Shown: piece by piece, positions 43,369-54,548 of the stretch | Layout of the letters: every line of letters begins with the position of its first letter | How positions within the stretch are numbered: position 1 is the stretch's first letter | NCBI RefSeq assembly: GCF_001659605.2 | Contig: NC_035161.2 | Span: forward strand, 9,347,738-9,411,737 | DNA from: Manihot esculenta | Lineage: Eukaryota; Streptophyta; Magnoliopsida; Malpighiales; Euphorbiaceae | DNA length: 64,000 nucleotides | Direction of reading: 5' to 3' | The notes under the pieces: model-generated | The model's database searches: none | What the model was told of the DNA's origin: nothing | Seen by the model: only the letters and a program-made list of their open reading frames with translations | Translations under genes and position numbers: made by a program

Positions 43369-46300
43369 TCAAAATAGATATGGATATTACTGGAGCATAA
43401 ACTCCCGTGTCTCCCAGGTGCACTCTTCGAGATTATGGTGGTTCCACAGAACCTTCACCATTTGAATCTCCTTGTTCCTTAGCTGCCTGATCTGCGTGTC
43501 TAGGATCCGCACTGGCTGCTCTACATAGGTGAGATCTCCAAGGACCTCCACATCAGGTTCACTAAGAATCGTATTCGGATCTGACACGAATTTCCGTAGC
43601 ATAGAAACATGGAAAACCGGGTGAATTCTTTCCATCGAAGCAGGTAAATCCAGCTATACGACACATTCCCCATCTTCTGCAAGATCTCAAAGGGTCCAAC
43701 GTATCGTGGAGCTAGCTTACCTTTCTTTCCAAACCGAACCACCCCTTTCATTGGAGACACCTTGAGCAAAATCATATCACCCTCCTGAAACTCTATCTGC
43801 TTCCGGCGAATATCTGCATAGCTTTTCTGCCTGCTCTGAGCTGTTCTGATTCTCTCTCTGATAATGGGCACCACTCTGCTGGTAATTTCAACTAACTCTG
43901 GCCCTGCAAGAGTCTTCTCTCCCACTTCTTCCCAGCAAACCGGTGATCTGCACTTCCTCCCATACAACGCTTCATAAGGAGCCATCCCTATGCTAGCATG
44001 ATGGCTGTTATTGTAGGCAAACTCCACCAAAGGTAGATGCTGCCTCCAAGAACCGCCAAAGTCTAACACACACATTCGAAGCATATCCTCTATGGTCTGG
44101 ATGGTCCTTTCTGACTGACCGTCAGTCTGTGGATGGAAAGTAGTGCTGAAATCCAACCTTGTGCCCATAGCATTCCGCAAACTCCACCAAAATCTGGAGG
44201 TAAACTGAGGTCCTATGTCTGACACTATAGACAATGGAACCCTATGCAACTTCACTATTTCCTCCAAATAAACCTGTGCTAGCTTATCCACAGAATAAGT
44301 ACTCCTGATAGGGATGAAATGCGCAGATTTAGTTAGTCTATCCACAATCACCCATATGGAGTCTAACCTGTTGGACGTTGCTGGTAAGCCCACTACAAAA
44401 TCCATAGCTATGCTCTCCCATTTCTACTCTGGAATCGGTAGTGGGTTAAGCATTCCAGCCGGCTTCTGATGTTCCAGTTTCACTCTCTGGCAAACTTCAT
44501 AGGTGGACACAAACTGTGCCACTTCTTTCTTCATAGCTGGTCACCAATACACCTTTATCAGAGCTTGATACATCTTGGTGGCTCCTGGGTGAACACTGTA
44601 CCTTGCATTATGAGCTTCCCTCATAATGTCTTCCTTCAGACTGATGTCATCTGGTACACATAGTCGATTCCCATAGCGGAGAATCCCTTTACTGTCAACT
44701 CTGAACTCCGCACTATTGCCTGACTGAACAGTCCTGGCAATTTTCACTAACTCAGGGTCCTCACGCTGTTTCTGAGCCACTTGCTCTAGAAACACTGGTA
44801 TCACTCTCATCTGTGCTATCAACGCACCTGCACCAGACAACTCTAGCTGTAGCCCTTCATCGATGAGCTTATAAAACTCCATCACCACTGGTCTTCTCTC
44901 TGCTACTATATGGGACAAACTGCCTAGTGATTTCCGGCTTAAGGCGTCTGCTACAACATTCGCCTTACCCGGATGATACTGGATCTTACAATCATAGTCA
45001 CTGAGCAGTTCTACCCATCTTCTCTGCCTCAAATTCAGCTCCTTCTGACTTAAGATATACTGTAGACTCTTATGATCAGTGAAGATCTCGCATTTAACCC
45101 CATAAAGGTAATGCCTCCACATCTTGAGTGCAAAGATAACTGCTGCCATCTCTAGGTCATGGGTGGGGTAATTCAACTCGTGCTTCTTTAACTGTCTCGA
45201 AGCATAAGCAATCACCCTATCATTCTGCATCAAAACACAACCCAATCCCACACGAGATGCATCACAGAACACTGTGAAGTCCTCATTACTAGCGGGTAGA
45301 GCTAACACCGGTGCTGATGTTAATCTTCTCTTTAGCTCCTCAAAGCTCTCTTCACACTGGTCCGACCACTCGAACCGCTGATTCTTCTTAGTCAGTTTGG
45401 TCATAGGAGCAGCTATCTTGGAGAAGTCCTGAACGAACCTCCTGTAGTAGCCTGCCAGTCCCAAAAAGCTTTTAATCTCTGTCACTGTAGTGGGTCTAGG
45501 CCAACTAGCTACTGCCTCTATCTTCTTGGGGTCTACCTCAATACCCTCTGCTGATACTACATGCCCCAAGAAAGAAATGCTCCTCAACCAAAACTCACAC
45601 TTAGAGAACTTGGCATATAAACCATGCTCTCTCAGTGTCTGCAGAATTATCCTCAGATGCTGGGCATGCTCCTCTGCATCTCTGGAATACACTAAGATAT
45701 CATCGATGAAAACAATGACAAAGTGATCCAGAAACTCACTGAAAACTCTATTCATGAGATCCATGAATGCTGCAGGGGTGTTAGTCAACCCGAACGACAT
45801 TACTAAGAACTCATAATGCCCATATCTGGTCCTGAAAGCTGTCCTTGGCACATCTGCCTCTCTAACCCTCAACTGGTGATACCCAGATCTCAGATCTATT
45901 TTAGAAAAACAACCTGCTCCAGCTAGCTGGTCGAATAGATCATCGATCTGAGGTAGGGGATATCTATTCTTGGTAGTGACCTTGTTCAACTGTCTGTAGT
46001 CGATACAAAGTCTGAGGGATCCATCCTTCTTTTTGACAAACAGTACTGGAGCACCCCAAGGTGAGGTACTAGGGCGGATGAAACCTTTATCTACCAATTC
46101 CTGCAACTGCTCTTTCAACTCTTTTAACTCTACTGGCGCCATCCTGTAGGGAGGAATAAAGATAGGTCTCGTACCAGGCAGCAATTCTATTTTAAACTCT
46201 ATCTCCCTATCAGGTGGTAGTCCTGAAAGCTCGTCTGGGAAAACGTCTAGAAATTCTCGGACTACTGGTATTGAAACTGGTTCCCTAACCTGACTATCTA

Positions 46301-48329
46301 GCTCCCTCACATGAGCTAGAAACCCCTGACAACCCCTCCTCAGCAAACGACGAGCCTGAAGGGCTGAAATCAAACCTCTAGGTGTCCCCCTACTGTCTCC
46401 TCTGAAGACACACTCTGATCCATCCTGGTCTTTGAGACTAACTACCTTGTCTCTGCAGTCCAAAGTAGCACCATATGCAGATAGCCAATCCATCCCTAGA
46501 ATGACATCAAAATCCGTCAAATCTAGAACCACAAGGTCAGCTAGAAGGCATCTACCCTCTATGAACACCGGACTAAAGCGACAGACTGACACTGCCACTG
46601 ATGGATCACATTTGGGTCCACTGACCCAGAGAGGACACTCTAACTCAGAGATTATCAAACCCAACATCTCTATGGCTCTCGAAGCAATAAAAGAGTGAGA
46701 AGCACCGGGGTCCATCAAAGCGTACACATCAGAACACCCTATGATGAGATTACCTGACACCACTGTGTTCGACGTGTTTGCCTCCTCCTGAGTCATAGTG
46801 AAAATCCGTGCTGGGGCTACCGGATGTCCACCTCGGAAACCTGCTACGGAAGAAGAGGCTGACCCTCTCCCTCTACCTCTGCCACTACTCTGAGGCATGG
46901 CTGAAGTGGCTGGCTGAGCCACACTACCAGAAGTCATCTGCTGGGATGGTGCCATGAAAGTCACCTGAGGACATTCCCGAGCAAAATGTCCTTCCTGTCC
47001 ACACCTATAGCAGGCTGAAGATCCCAACTGACAAGCTCCTCTGTGTGGTCTCCCACATCTCAAACAGACTGGACCATCTGTGCCAGAGCTTGAGCCACTA
47101 CCAAATCCCAGACCAGACTTGACCTTGCTCCAGAACTTCTTCTTTGTTCCTTTTGCTTTTCCCCATCTCTTGCTGCCTGAAGCTGTACTTTGAGAAGAAG
47201 GATCAAGCTTGGATCCTGAAGACTGTGCCTTCGACTGTTTAACGGTCCCCTGAATGATGGCACTTGCCTCCATTTTCCTGGCGGCATCTATTATAGAGTG
47301 AAAACTCTCTTTCTCTGCTGGAAGAGTCAATGAGGAATACCTGGGATGAAGTCTCATAGTATATCTCCTTGCCTTCTTCTGGTTAGTGTCATACGCCTGA
47401 CCCACATACTGTAGCAGATCCAGGAACTTATCTATAAAATCATCAACACTCATCTCTTCTGTCTGCCTCAACTGTTCAAATTCTATAACTTTCATCTCCC
47501 TAGAACTGTCAGGAAAAGCCCACCCAGCAAATTCATTGGCGAACTCTCCCCATGACATGGTGTCTAACCTAGGTTCCACATAATTCTTGAACCACTCTTG
47601 AGCTTTCTTGCATTTCAATGTGAACCCTGCCATTTCAATGGCTCTGCTATCATCAGCTCCCAACTCATCAGTTATCATCTTAACTGTTCTGAGGTATTCA
47701 AATGGATCATCTCCTGTATTGAATTTAGGAGCATCCAATTTCAGGTACTCTGTCATCTTCACTTTACTTCCCTCAGCTGAGCTAGGTTGAGGTACTTGGA
47801 CAACTGGGACTACTGGTTCAGGTGGTGGAGGAGGTACTGTATCACTTGGTTCTGGGTATGCTGTACTTGGATGGATAGGTGAAGGTGGATACATGGGATA
47901 TGGTGGATAATACTGAGGATAAGGCATATAAGGCATATAAGTAGGATATGGGGCAAAACTAGAGTACTCCGACGTACCTCCCATCGGATACCCCGGGTCC
48001 TGTGGAAAGGGTGGATAGTGGGGTGGATAACCTGATCCCGAGGCCTGAGCGCCTCCCTGAGATTCTCCCATACCCTCTTCAAAGCTACCCATACCCATAC
48101 TTTCATCTCTGCTCTGGTCAACCTCCATAGCCTCTCTCACTTTCTCTGACCTCCCTCCTCTCACTGTTCCTCTTCTGCTCTCGTCAAAAGACCTTCTAGA
48201 GTCCCTTGACGTACCCTCCCTATTTGTTCTCTGAGACATCGCCCTTGGCAACACAGGAGGACGAGCATTTGCACCCTCACTCTCTGGTGGGACTCCAGTC
48301 AATCGTGCAGATCGACGAGTTCCTCTCAT
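43369..48329 (-). pseudogene. gag-pol: Chromovirus gag-pol polyprotein, full-length with four lesions
   Basis: ATG at 48327-48329 ([19 protein letters not shown]). In order: basic N-terminus, Tyr/Pro-rich stretch, capsid ([18 protein letters not shown]), two Cys clusters ([26 protein letters not shown]), protease DPGAS at 46698-46712, RT with FIDD at 45699-45710, RNase H, integrase, GPF region and chromodomain. Lesions: TGA at 44541-44543 and TAG at 44424-44426, both Trp codons in sisters and both in integrase; a 1-nt loss near 43657 in the GPF/chromodomain link; and TAA at 43387-43389, six codons before the natural TGA (43369-43371). An earlier in-frame ATG exists at 48380, but 48329 matches the start of the sister gag. 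Gag, protease, RT and RNase H are open. Confidence 0.93.
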
Positions 48330-48532
48330 CTTAACTCTGGAAAACAACACCGAACATAGCACATCAGCATATAAAAGCATATATCAACAATGCACATGCA
48401 TACATCATGGCATTTCATAGCATCAAATAAACAGGACTCAACATCCTATCATAGTGGACATGTCTTCCTATTGTGCTTGACCTCCTCTAACCTCTATGAG
48501 CCCGACACTCTCTATAGGTCCGACCATATGAA

Positions 48533-48550
48533 CCTAGGGCTCTGATACCA
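48533..48550 (-). other. Primer binding site (initiator Met tRNA type)
   Basis: Minus strand TGGTATCAGAGCCCTAGG, a few bases from the 5' LTR end. This is the cleanest copy in the window. Confidence 0.9.
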
Positions 48551-48553
48551 ATC

Positions 48554-50742
48554 TGTAACGACCCAAAAATTGAACCGCCACTGGCGCTAGGATCCAGGTC
48601 GGCTTAAGGCCGCCGGAACCCGTAGCAAGCCAAACATGAACTCTGTGTACCTGATAAATCCCATACATGATCAAACATAAATATAAAACCTGAAAACAAC
48701 CTTCCTACCACTTACCAAGCTCGACCTGCATGCACTATGTCTAAACATAGAACCCACTCTCATAGGGTCAGCATACTATATGTCAGCCTTGGTTCAACAC
48801 ATTTCTCATCAAGAAACATAAAACAGGATCATGCATCACAAGGGATTTACAATACAATAGGTCAAGCACTCTACTGAACTTTATACATCACTTTATTAAT
48901 ATTACATGTCCACACTATACTATTACATAACTCTTTTCTCTTCCTATACCCTGCTGAACTTCCTCTGTACACTGGACCTGCAACACTGGGGTTAAGGGAG
49001 TGGGATGAGCTACTATAGCCCAGTGAGTAGAACAATAAAATAAGTTATTAAACATGCTTTCATGGAATGCATCACAGTACAAGTAAATCACATAACCTCG
49101 GGTGATCATGTCCCCAAATAGTCCCGACATCCTATCCTCGTGCCAGGGCATAGAATGGGCACCTAGTCTTCCTGTACATAACATTTGATACTTACCATAT
49201 ACCGTGCCAGGGCGTAGACTGGGCACCTGGTCTTCTACTGTGCCAGGGCATAGACTGGGCACCTGGTCTTTCTCAGAGACTATTGGATCATCCACTATCA
49301 CCCACACAGCACAATGATAGAATGCAATGCAACATATTTGTGATTTCTAATGCAATCAACCTATTGCATAATCATGGTGCATGACATATGCTAAAAGTAT
49401 TCAAGTTCTCAATTAAAACAATTATTAGGTTTAGTTCCACTAACCTCTGGCTATCTCTGAACTGACTCTGCAACCTCTGAAGCAGTGCTCACTGCTACTC
49501 TCGTCGGTTCTTCTGGTCCGTTCCTACACAGGTGGACACAAATGAGGGATCAAACTAGCTCAAAGACATCTCTACAATACTCCCCAAAAACCCCCTTAGA
49601 TACCTTAAAACAATCATGAAAAACATGCAAAGGAAGGCTGGACAGGACACTTTCGGCGGCAGGTTCGGCGACTGAAAGTCCTCTCCAGAGCTGAAACTCA
49701 TGCACCTTCGGCGGCCTAATCTCTACTTTCGGCAGCCGAATCCTTTCGGGGGCAAGGTTCGGGGGCTAAAAGGTACTCCAGAGACGAAAGTCCCTAACCT
49801 TCGGTGGCACCTTCGGCGGCCGAAACTCCCCTCCAGAGCCGAAAGTCCAAACTCTCGGGGGCAAGCTTAGGCAACCGAAGCCACCTCCTCAGCATGTTCG
49901 GCGGCCGATCCTTTCTTCGGCGGCCGAAGTTGGGTTCATCAAGAAGGCAGAACCTTGCTCTGCCTCACGCCAAAACACTCCAATCTCAACCAAACTCAAA
50001 CACCACAATTCCTCTACATCCATATACTCAAGTATATGCACAAAGGGGTCAAAAACTACCTAAAACCCCAACTCAAACATAACACAACACACATATACAT
50101 GCTTTTATCACAAAAACACCAAAAACACACTATTTACCCTAATCATGCAACTCTTCCCTTAAACTCCATAAAACCTCCATAAATCATGCAAAGAAGCTCA
50201 GGATCTTCACTTACCTCTTGAAAATAAGAAGATGAACGATCCCAACGTGGAGATATGGAGCAACTCTCTCCCAAAGTCTCCAAACTTCAAATCTTGGGTT
50301 TTTAGCTCAAAACCTTCAAAATAACATTAAAATCAATCAAAACTTAGCAAGATTTGATGAAAACATGAAGAAACTCCAAGGAAAACATGATCTCACCTCT
50401 GAAAAGTGAAAGAAAAAGCGAGTACTTATCCTTTCACCGCTTGAGGGCCTTTTATAGGTGGCTGGCCAGACCACCTTCGGCGGCCTAACGTGAAACCAAA
50501 AGCCATGCATGTTCGGCGGCCGAACATCACCTTCGGCGGCCGAACATCACCTTCGGCGGCCGAACCTGGCTTTTCTTCCTTGACTCATTTCTTTCAAAAA
50601 CTCATTTCCTTAAGACTTTAAAACTATAAAACATAACAAAAGTCTTAAAACAAACATAAATCTTACCCTTCTAGGGGATTCCGACATCCTGGACTCCACC
50701 GAAAAGTAGAATTCCGATGCCGGACTCTAGCCGGGTATTATA
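48554..50742 (-). repeat. Chromovirus 5' LTR
   Basis: TGTAACGACCCAAA to CCGGGTATTATA, 2189 bp. It has one more TTCGGCGGCCGAA unit near 50530-50560 than the 3' LTR, and one fewer 'CACCTTCGGCGG' unit near 49800. Confidence 0.94.
50449..50456 (-). promoter_or_regulatory. LTR TATA box (TATAAAAG)
   Basis: Minus strand CCACCTATAAAAGGCCCTC; promoter of the near-complete element. Confidence 0.78.
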
Positions 50743-50956
50743 ACTTCAACTAGAGTCCTTCTCCTATTGAATTATTCATCTTTTTAATTATTGCTTTCTT
50801 TTACTCAATTTTAATTCTAGTCTACTATCATCTCAAAAAAACCCCCCTTTATTTTATTTTACTTTTTGCCCAAGTCATAGTTAGGAGAGTCTTTAGTATC
50901 AATTCCCTGTGGTTGGACCCTATTACTACTATCTACAAATTATTTTATTGATTGTT
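50743..50956 (+). repeat. Athila 3' LTR, last segment (end missing)
   Basis: It resumes from 41110 after the TSD and runs through CCCTGTGGTTGGACCC and CACTATCTACAAATT-like text to ATTGATTGTTAA. The last ~45 bp to the expected CGCTATCA end are missing. It meets a reversed LTR at about 50956. Confidence 0.82.
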
Positions 50957-51991
50957 AACTCGCGGTTGTCGAAGCCGGTCAAAAATAACCTTTCCGGTTA
51001 TCAACAATATTACTACTGTAGATAGTGGTAAAGGATCGAATCCACAGAGAATTGATAACTTACCTATTTTTCTCAACAAGACCAAGAAAATTAACTGAAA
51101 GCGCAACTGGAAGCAAATAACTAAAAGCAGAATAAAAATAAAGTGCAATAAAAGTAAAATGGGGGTTTTGAGATTGATTTGATTAAGAACTACTGAAAGC
51201 AATAAAAGAAGCAAATAGTAAAAAGAAATAAAGAGATATCAAATATGAGAAAGGTCTACTTGAAGAGTTGGATCCACTTTGGTTGTTTGGATTGATCATT
51301 GAAACTTATGTTCTGTTGATTGATTCAATAGATTAGTTATGGAGATGGAAAATGCTTCTCACTACCATGTCTCTCCTGATGATTAAACCAATTAGGGAAC
51401 GTCCTCTAATTAATTACTAATTAACAAATTGCCAAGGAACGTCCTTGGGCCTTAGGCATCAAACAATTGTTAATTGCATGAAGAAAGAGAGAGATCCAAT
51501 CCTAACTATTCAAACGCATGAGATGTTGCTAGATCATACAATTCCTTAGTTGTTACACCAAGTGTTCTTATGTTTGAACAATTCAAACAATTACGGACTT
51601 AAAATTATCCAAACTAACAATTAATTACCTTGCAATCAAGAATCAAGTGGCCAATTTGATCAAAACAACAAAGTAATAATAGAATTCAAGCATGAACTGT
51701 ATGAATATTGAATAACCAAAAGACAAACAATATGTGTTCAGATCTCACAATCCGTAAAACAACCTTAGTTTCAACCAATCTTCAACTAGAATAAAAGATG
51801 AGTGGCTGAAACAAAACAGAAAATAAAAAGAAAAGAGCAAAAGATGAAGAAGAACCGAAGATAGAGCCTTGGAGAGCCTTCCTTGCCTTGGCCGAATTGA
51901 AGAGAAGGGATCGATCCTTGGGCGGCTGGCTTAAGGAGAGCGTAAATATGTTTTTCAGATACTGTCCTAGGGTTTCCTTGCTGTCCATGTG
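50957..51991 (-). repeat. Truncated Athila-type LTR, minus orientation
   Basis: It begins AACTCGCGGTTGTCGAAGCC, like the solo LTR at 15635 (TGACTCGCGG), and matches it for about 1 kb, including the CAATCCGTAAAACAACC stretch. It then breaks at CTGTCCATGTG|TGATAGC, where the minus-strand Athila derivative starts. The rest should lie right of the window. Confidence 0.82.
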
Positions 51992-52883
51992 TGATAGCAA
52001 TTGTCGAAGTCGTAAAAAATAAACCTATTAAACAATCAACAATTAACTTGTAGATAGTGGCAATAAGGTCGAACCACAGGGATTTGACACTACGGATTTT
52101 TCTAATAATGACTTGGACAAGTAAATAACAAACAAATAAAAGAGGGGGGGTTTTGTTTTGATGATTAAATAGCAAGAGAAAGTAATAATTTAAATAGATG
52201 AGAATTTCAATAGGAGAAGAATTTTAGTTGAAGTATGGATCTATTTCAATTTGTTTAGAATTGATCATTGACTTTAATACTCTTATTTATTTCAATAAGT
52301 TAGTTTAGGACGTGTAAGACGCTTCTCACAATCCAAATTCCTCCTCAGTTTTAGTTTGATTAGGAAACGTTCGCTAATCGAACTCTAGCTAACAAGTTGC
52401 CAAGGAACGTCCTTGGGGCTTTTAGCATCGAACAACTGTTAACTGCATTAGGACTTAGAGAAACCCAACTCTAACCTTGCCAACCGCGTGGTCAAGTTTA
52501 GATTATGCAACTGATTACACTTGTGATTAAATAACCTAAGCAATTACGGACCTAAATTATTCAAACATTATATTACTCAAGCAATTAAAAGCAACAGGCC
52601 TTGATTGATTTTAAAAGCAAAGCAATAATTATAGAAAGATCAAGTTGCATAAATATTGAAAATAAACAAGAGTTTAATAATGGAGTATTAAATCTCCCAA
52701 TTCATCACAAATATGAAATTTCCAACTTCAACTAGAAAGGAAAGTATTTAGCCACTCATGGTGGACAAAATACACAAAAAGAGAAGAAGAAAGAAAAGAA
52801 TGGAGAAGTTGTTGTGTGACTGCCGAGATTCTGCAGAATTGCCGATGCTGAAATCATGCCCCTTGCTGGTGTAGATGTTGTCC

Positions 52884-52891
52884 TCTTTATA
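52884..52891 (-). promoter_or_regulatory. Athila LTR TATA box (TATAAAGA)
   Basis: Minus strand CTCCACCTATAAAGAGGAC, the equivalent of 40473-40480. Confidence 0.72.
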
Positions 52892-53224
52892 GGTGGAGAG
52901 TCCAAATTCAATTAGGGTTAGGAGATCCCAATTTTGACTTGGTCTTTGTGGTCTTTAATTCCTCTTTTGTCTTTGAATTTTATTGTGGATGGAATTCCTT
53001 TGGTGAAAGATATTCCCGTGGCTCTTGGGACTGGTCTGGTGGTGTTTGAAATGGATTTGGACTTCTTTGCTTTTGAATTTCAGTTTTCTACATTTTTCCC
53101 GCTTCTGCTGTCTCTCTGCGTCAATGTGATTTAGGCGGGTGATTTGGGCAGATCACTTGCCCAAATCGTTTATGTATGTTACCTCCAAATTTCTGCCTTA
53201 GCTTTCTGCTTCTGATTTCTGCGG

Positions 53225-53242
53225 GTGATTTGGCCAAATCAC
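53225..53242. repeat. Perfect 18-bp palindrome GTGATTTGGCCAAATCAC
   Basis: Same sequence and LTR position as 20999-21016. A degenerate double copy lies 70-90 bp away at 53133-53170. Confidence 0.95.
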
Positions 53243-53403
53243 TTTGACCTAATTACTTTTCCAGTTTTTTTTGCACTTTTTCTCAAACTTTCCATTTTCT
53301 TCTTTTTCTACAAAAACATAACAAAAGCATAAATTAAGTTAGAAAAATGTGTAATTAAACAGTGATAAATATAATAAAAATGTGGCTAAATTATGCTTGA
53401 TCA

Positions 53404-53419
53404 AATACCCCCACACCTA
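53404..53419 (-). other. Athila polypurine tract
   Basis: Minus strand TAGGTGTGGGGGTATT directly before the LTR end TGATCAAGC. Confidence 0.78.
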
Positions 53420-54408
53420 GCTTTTTGCTTGTCCTCAAGCAACAAACAACTTAGTCAATCAAGCTCCTTTTTCTTTTGAGCCTAAGTACCACTTAATCAG
53501 CCCCCTGGACTCCCTAATTGAAGTATCACAGTATGGAGTACATGCACTAAGGTTGTTCTCCCTTTTCCTTGTTTTCTTTCACCTACCATGGCCAAGAGAA
53601 AGGTTTTTGGTTCAATCATGCTTATTCTTTTGTTTTAAGCTTGATGCAACCCTATAAGAGTAACTTGCCCTTCTTTTTAAACACACTTTTTATTCAGTAG
53701 CACTTTTTCCTTTTTCTTTCCTGAAAAAGTCACCAACTTTTTTACGCGAAGGTGCATATTGGTGATACCCACCCCCGGTTACTCAGTTAGCCACTTGTTC
53801 AAGTGGCTACTAGCTTTGTTCATAGCTCATTTGACCATTGGAACATGTTTATGATTTGTGCTTTTTGCTGGTTTTTCTTTTTCTTTTCTTTTCATAACAG
53901 TTTGGGCAAATCAGCTCATAGGGAGTTACACTAACTTTTTATTTGCATGTATTTATATTTTTATTCTCCTTGACCACAACAAATTTAAGGATTCAATTCA
54001 AGAAAAGAACTTCCAAAGTGAAGGTAGCACACTGTAATTGATTCAATTTAGACTTAAAGGAGTGGAAAATCAATGGGGTCATGAGATAGGAAGCTTTTTT
54101 AACCTTGTTATCTATGCTTAGTAGAGCAAAAGCTAAGACAAAATTCTGTGTGTGTGCAGAAAGTGAAAAATTTGTGCAAAAGAAAAATGTGTGAAAGGAA
54201 AAAAAATTTTTGGTGTGTGTTATAGGGCAAAAAGATGCAAAAAGAAACAAAAAGAAAGCAAAAGATAATGTAATCAATGCAAAAAATAACCTAGCAGTAC
54301 CCCCACACCTAGTCCAAACATTGTCCTCAATGTAAAACATATAAAGGAAAAGAAGAGAGAAAGGGACTTCCTAGTCAGTAAGTGATTTCATCAAGTGATT
54401 TGGGCAAA
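53420..54408 (-). other. Athila 3' non-coding region (minus)
   Basis: AT-rich; mirrors 19811-20822 landmark for landmark (TTGCTTGAGGACAAGCAA, GGGTGGGTATCACCAATATG, TTGAGGACAATGTTTGG). It contains GATTTGGGCAAATCACT motifs at 53898 and 54380-54420. No gene seen. Confidence 0.7.
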
Positions 54409-54548
54409 TCACTCGGCCAAATCACTGGTGATGATTGTTTGTGTGCAAAAAAATTGTCCACCAGCAATTGTAGCAGGAGCTCCATGTGCTGCATCCTGTC
54501 TTTGATTCTGGTGAGATGAGCCTCCACCGAATGGTCTTGAGGTGCCTT
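54409..54548 (-). pseudogene. Scrap of Athila env-position ORF tail
   Basis: On the minus strand a frame matches the coiled tail of the plus-strand ORF (IKDRMQHMELLLQLLVDNFF vs RIEDRMQHMEHLLQLLVDSF). It is fused to the RT start (HKKAIGWTLEDIKG) at about 54548. The join therefore removes everything between the start of RT and the last ~40 codons of the env-position ORF. Confidence 0.78.

Larger units (their letters stand above)
41111..50742 (-). mobile_element. Tekay-like chromovirus, full-length structure, minus strand
   Basis: 3' LTR 41111-43292, polypurine tract, gag-pol 48329-43369, primer site 48533-48550, 5' LTR 48554-50742. TSD ACTTC is exact at 41106-41110 and 50743-50747. The 5' LTR outer end reads TATTATA rather than TATTACA, so the terminal CA has mutated. 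The first ~230 bp of the LTRs differ by only a handful of substitutions, which suggests a fairly young insertion. Four coding lesions make it inactive as it stands. Confidence 0.95.
1..50956 (+). mobile_element. Athila-like Ty3/gypsy retrotransposon, ancient, split by four insertions
   Basis: Plus-strand gag, protease, RT, RNase H, integrase and an env-position ORF follow in Athila order, then a polypurine tract and a 3' LTR beginning TGATCAAGC. The 5' LTR and gag start lie left of the window. Insertions at 573-11886, 15635-17104, 21206-40321 and 41111-50742 interrupt it; on each side the host sequence resumes where it left off. The 3' LTR pieces (368, 789 and 214 bp) add to about 1.37 kb, close to the 1412 bp LTR at 51992-53403. 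Coding parts carry many stops and at least two frameshifts, so the element is dead. The clade call rests on the RT block with an FMDD catalytic motif and on the ORF1-type gene after integrase. Confidence 0.85.
51992..53403 (-). repeat. Athila 3' LTR (complete)
   Basis: TGATAGCAATTGTCG to TTATGCTTGATCA, 1412 bp; the only uninterrupted Athila LTR of this subgroup here and a yardstick for the split ones. It carries the perfect palindrome at 53225-53242. Confidence 0.92.
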
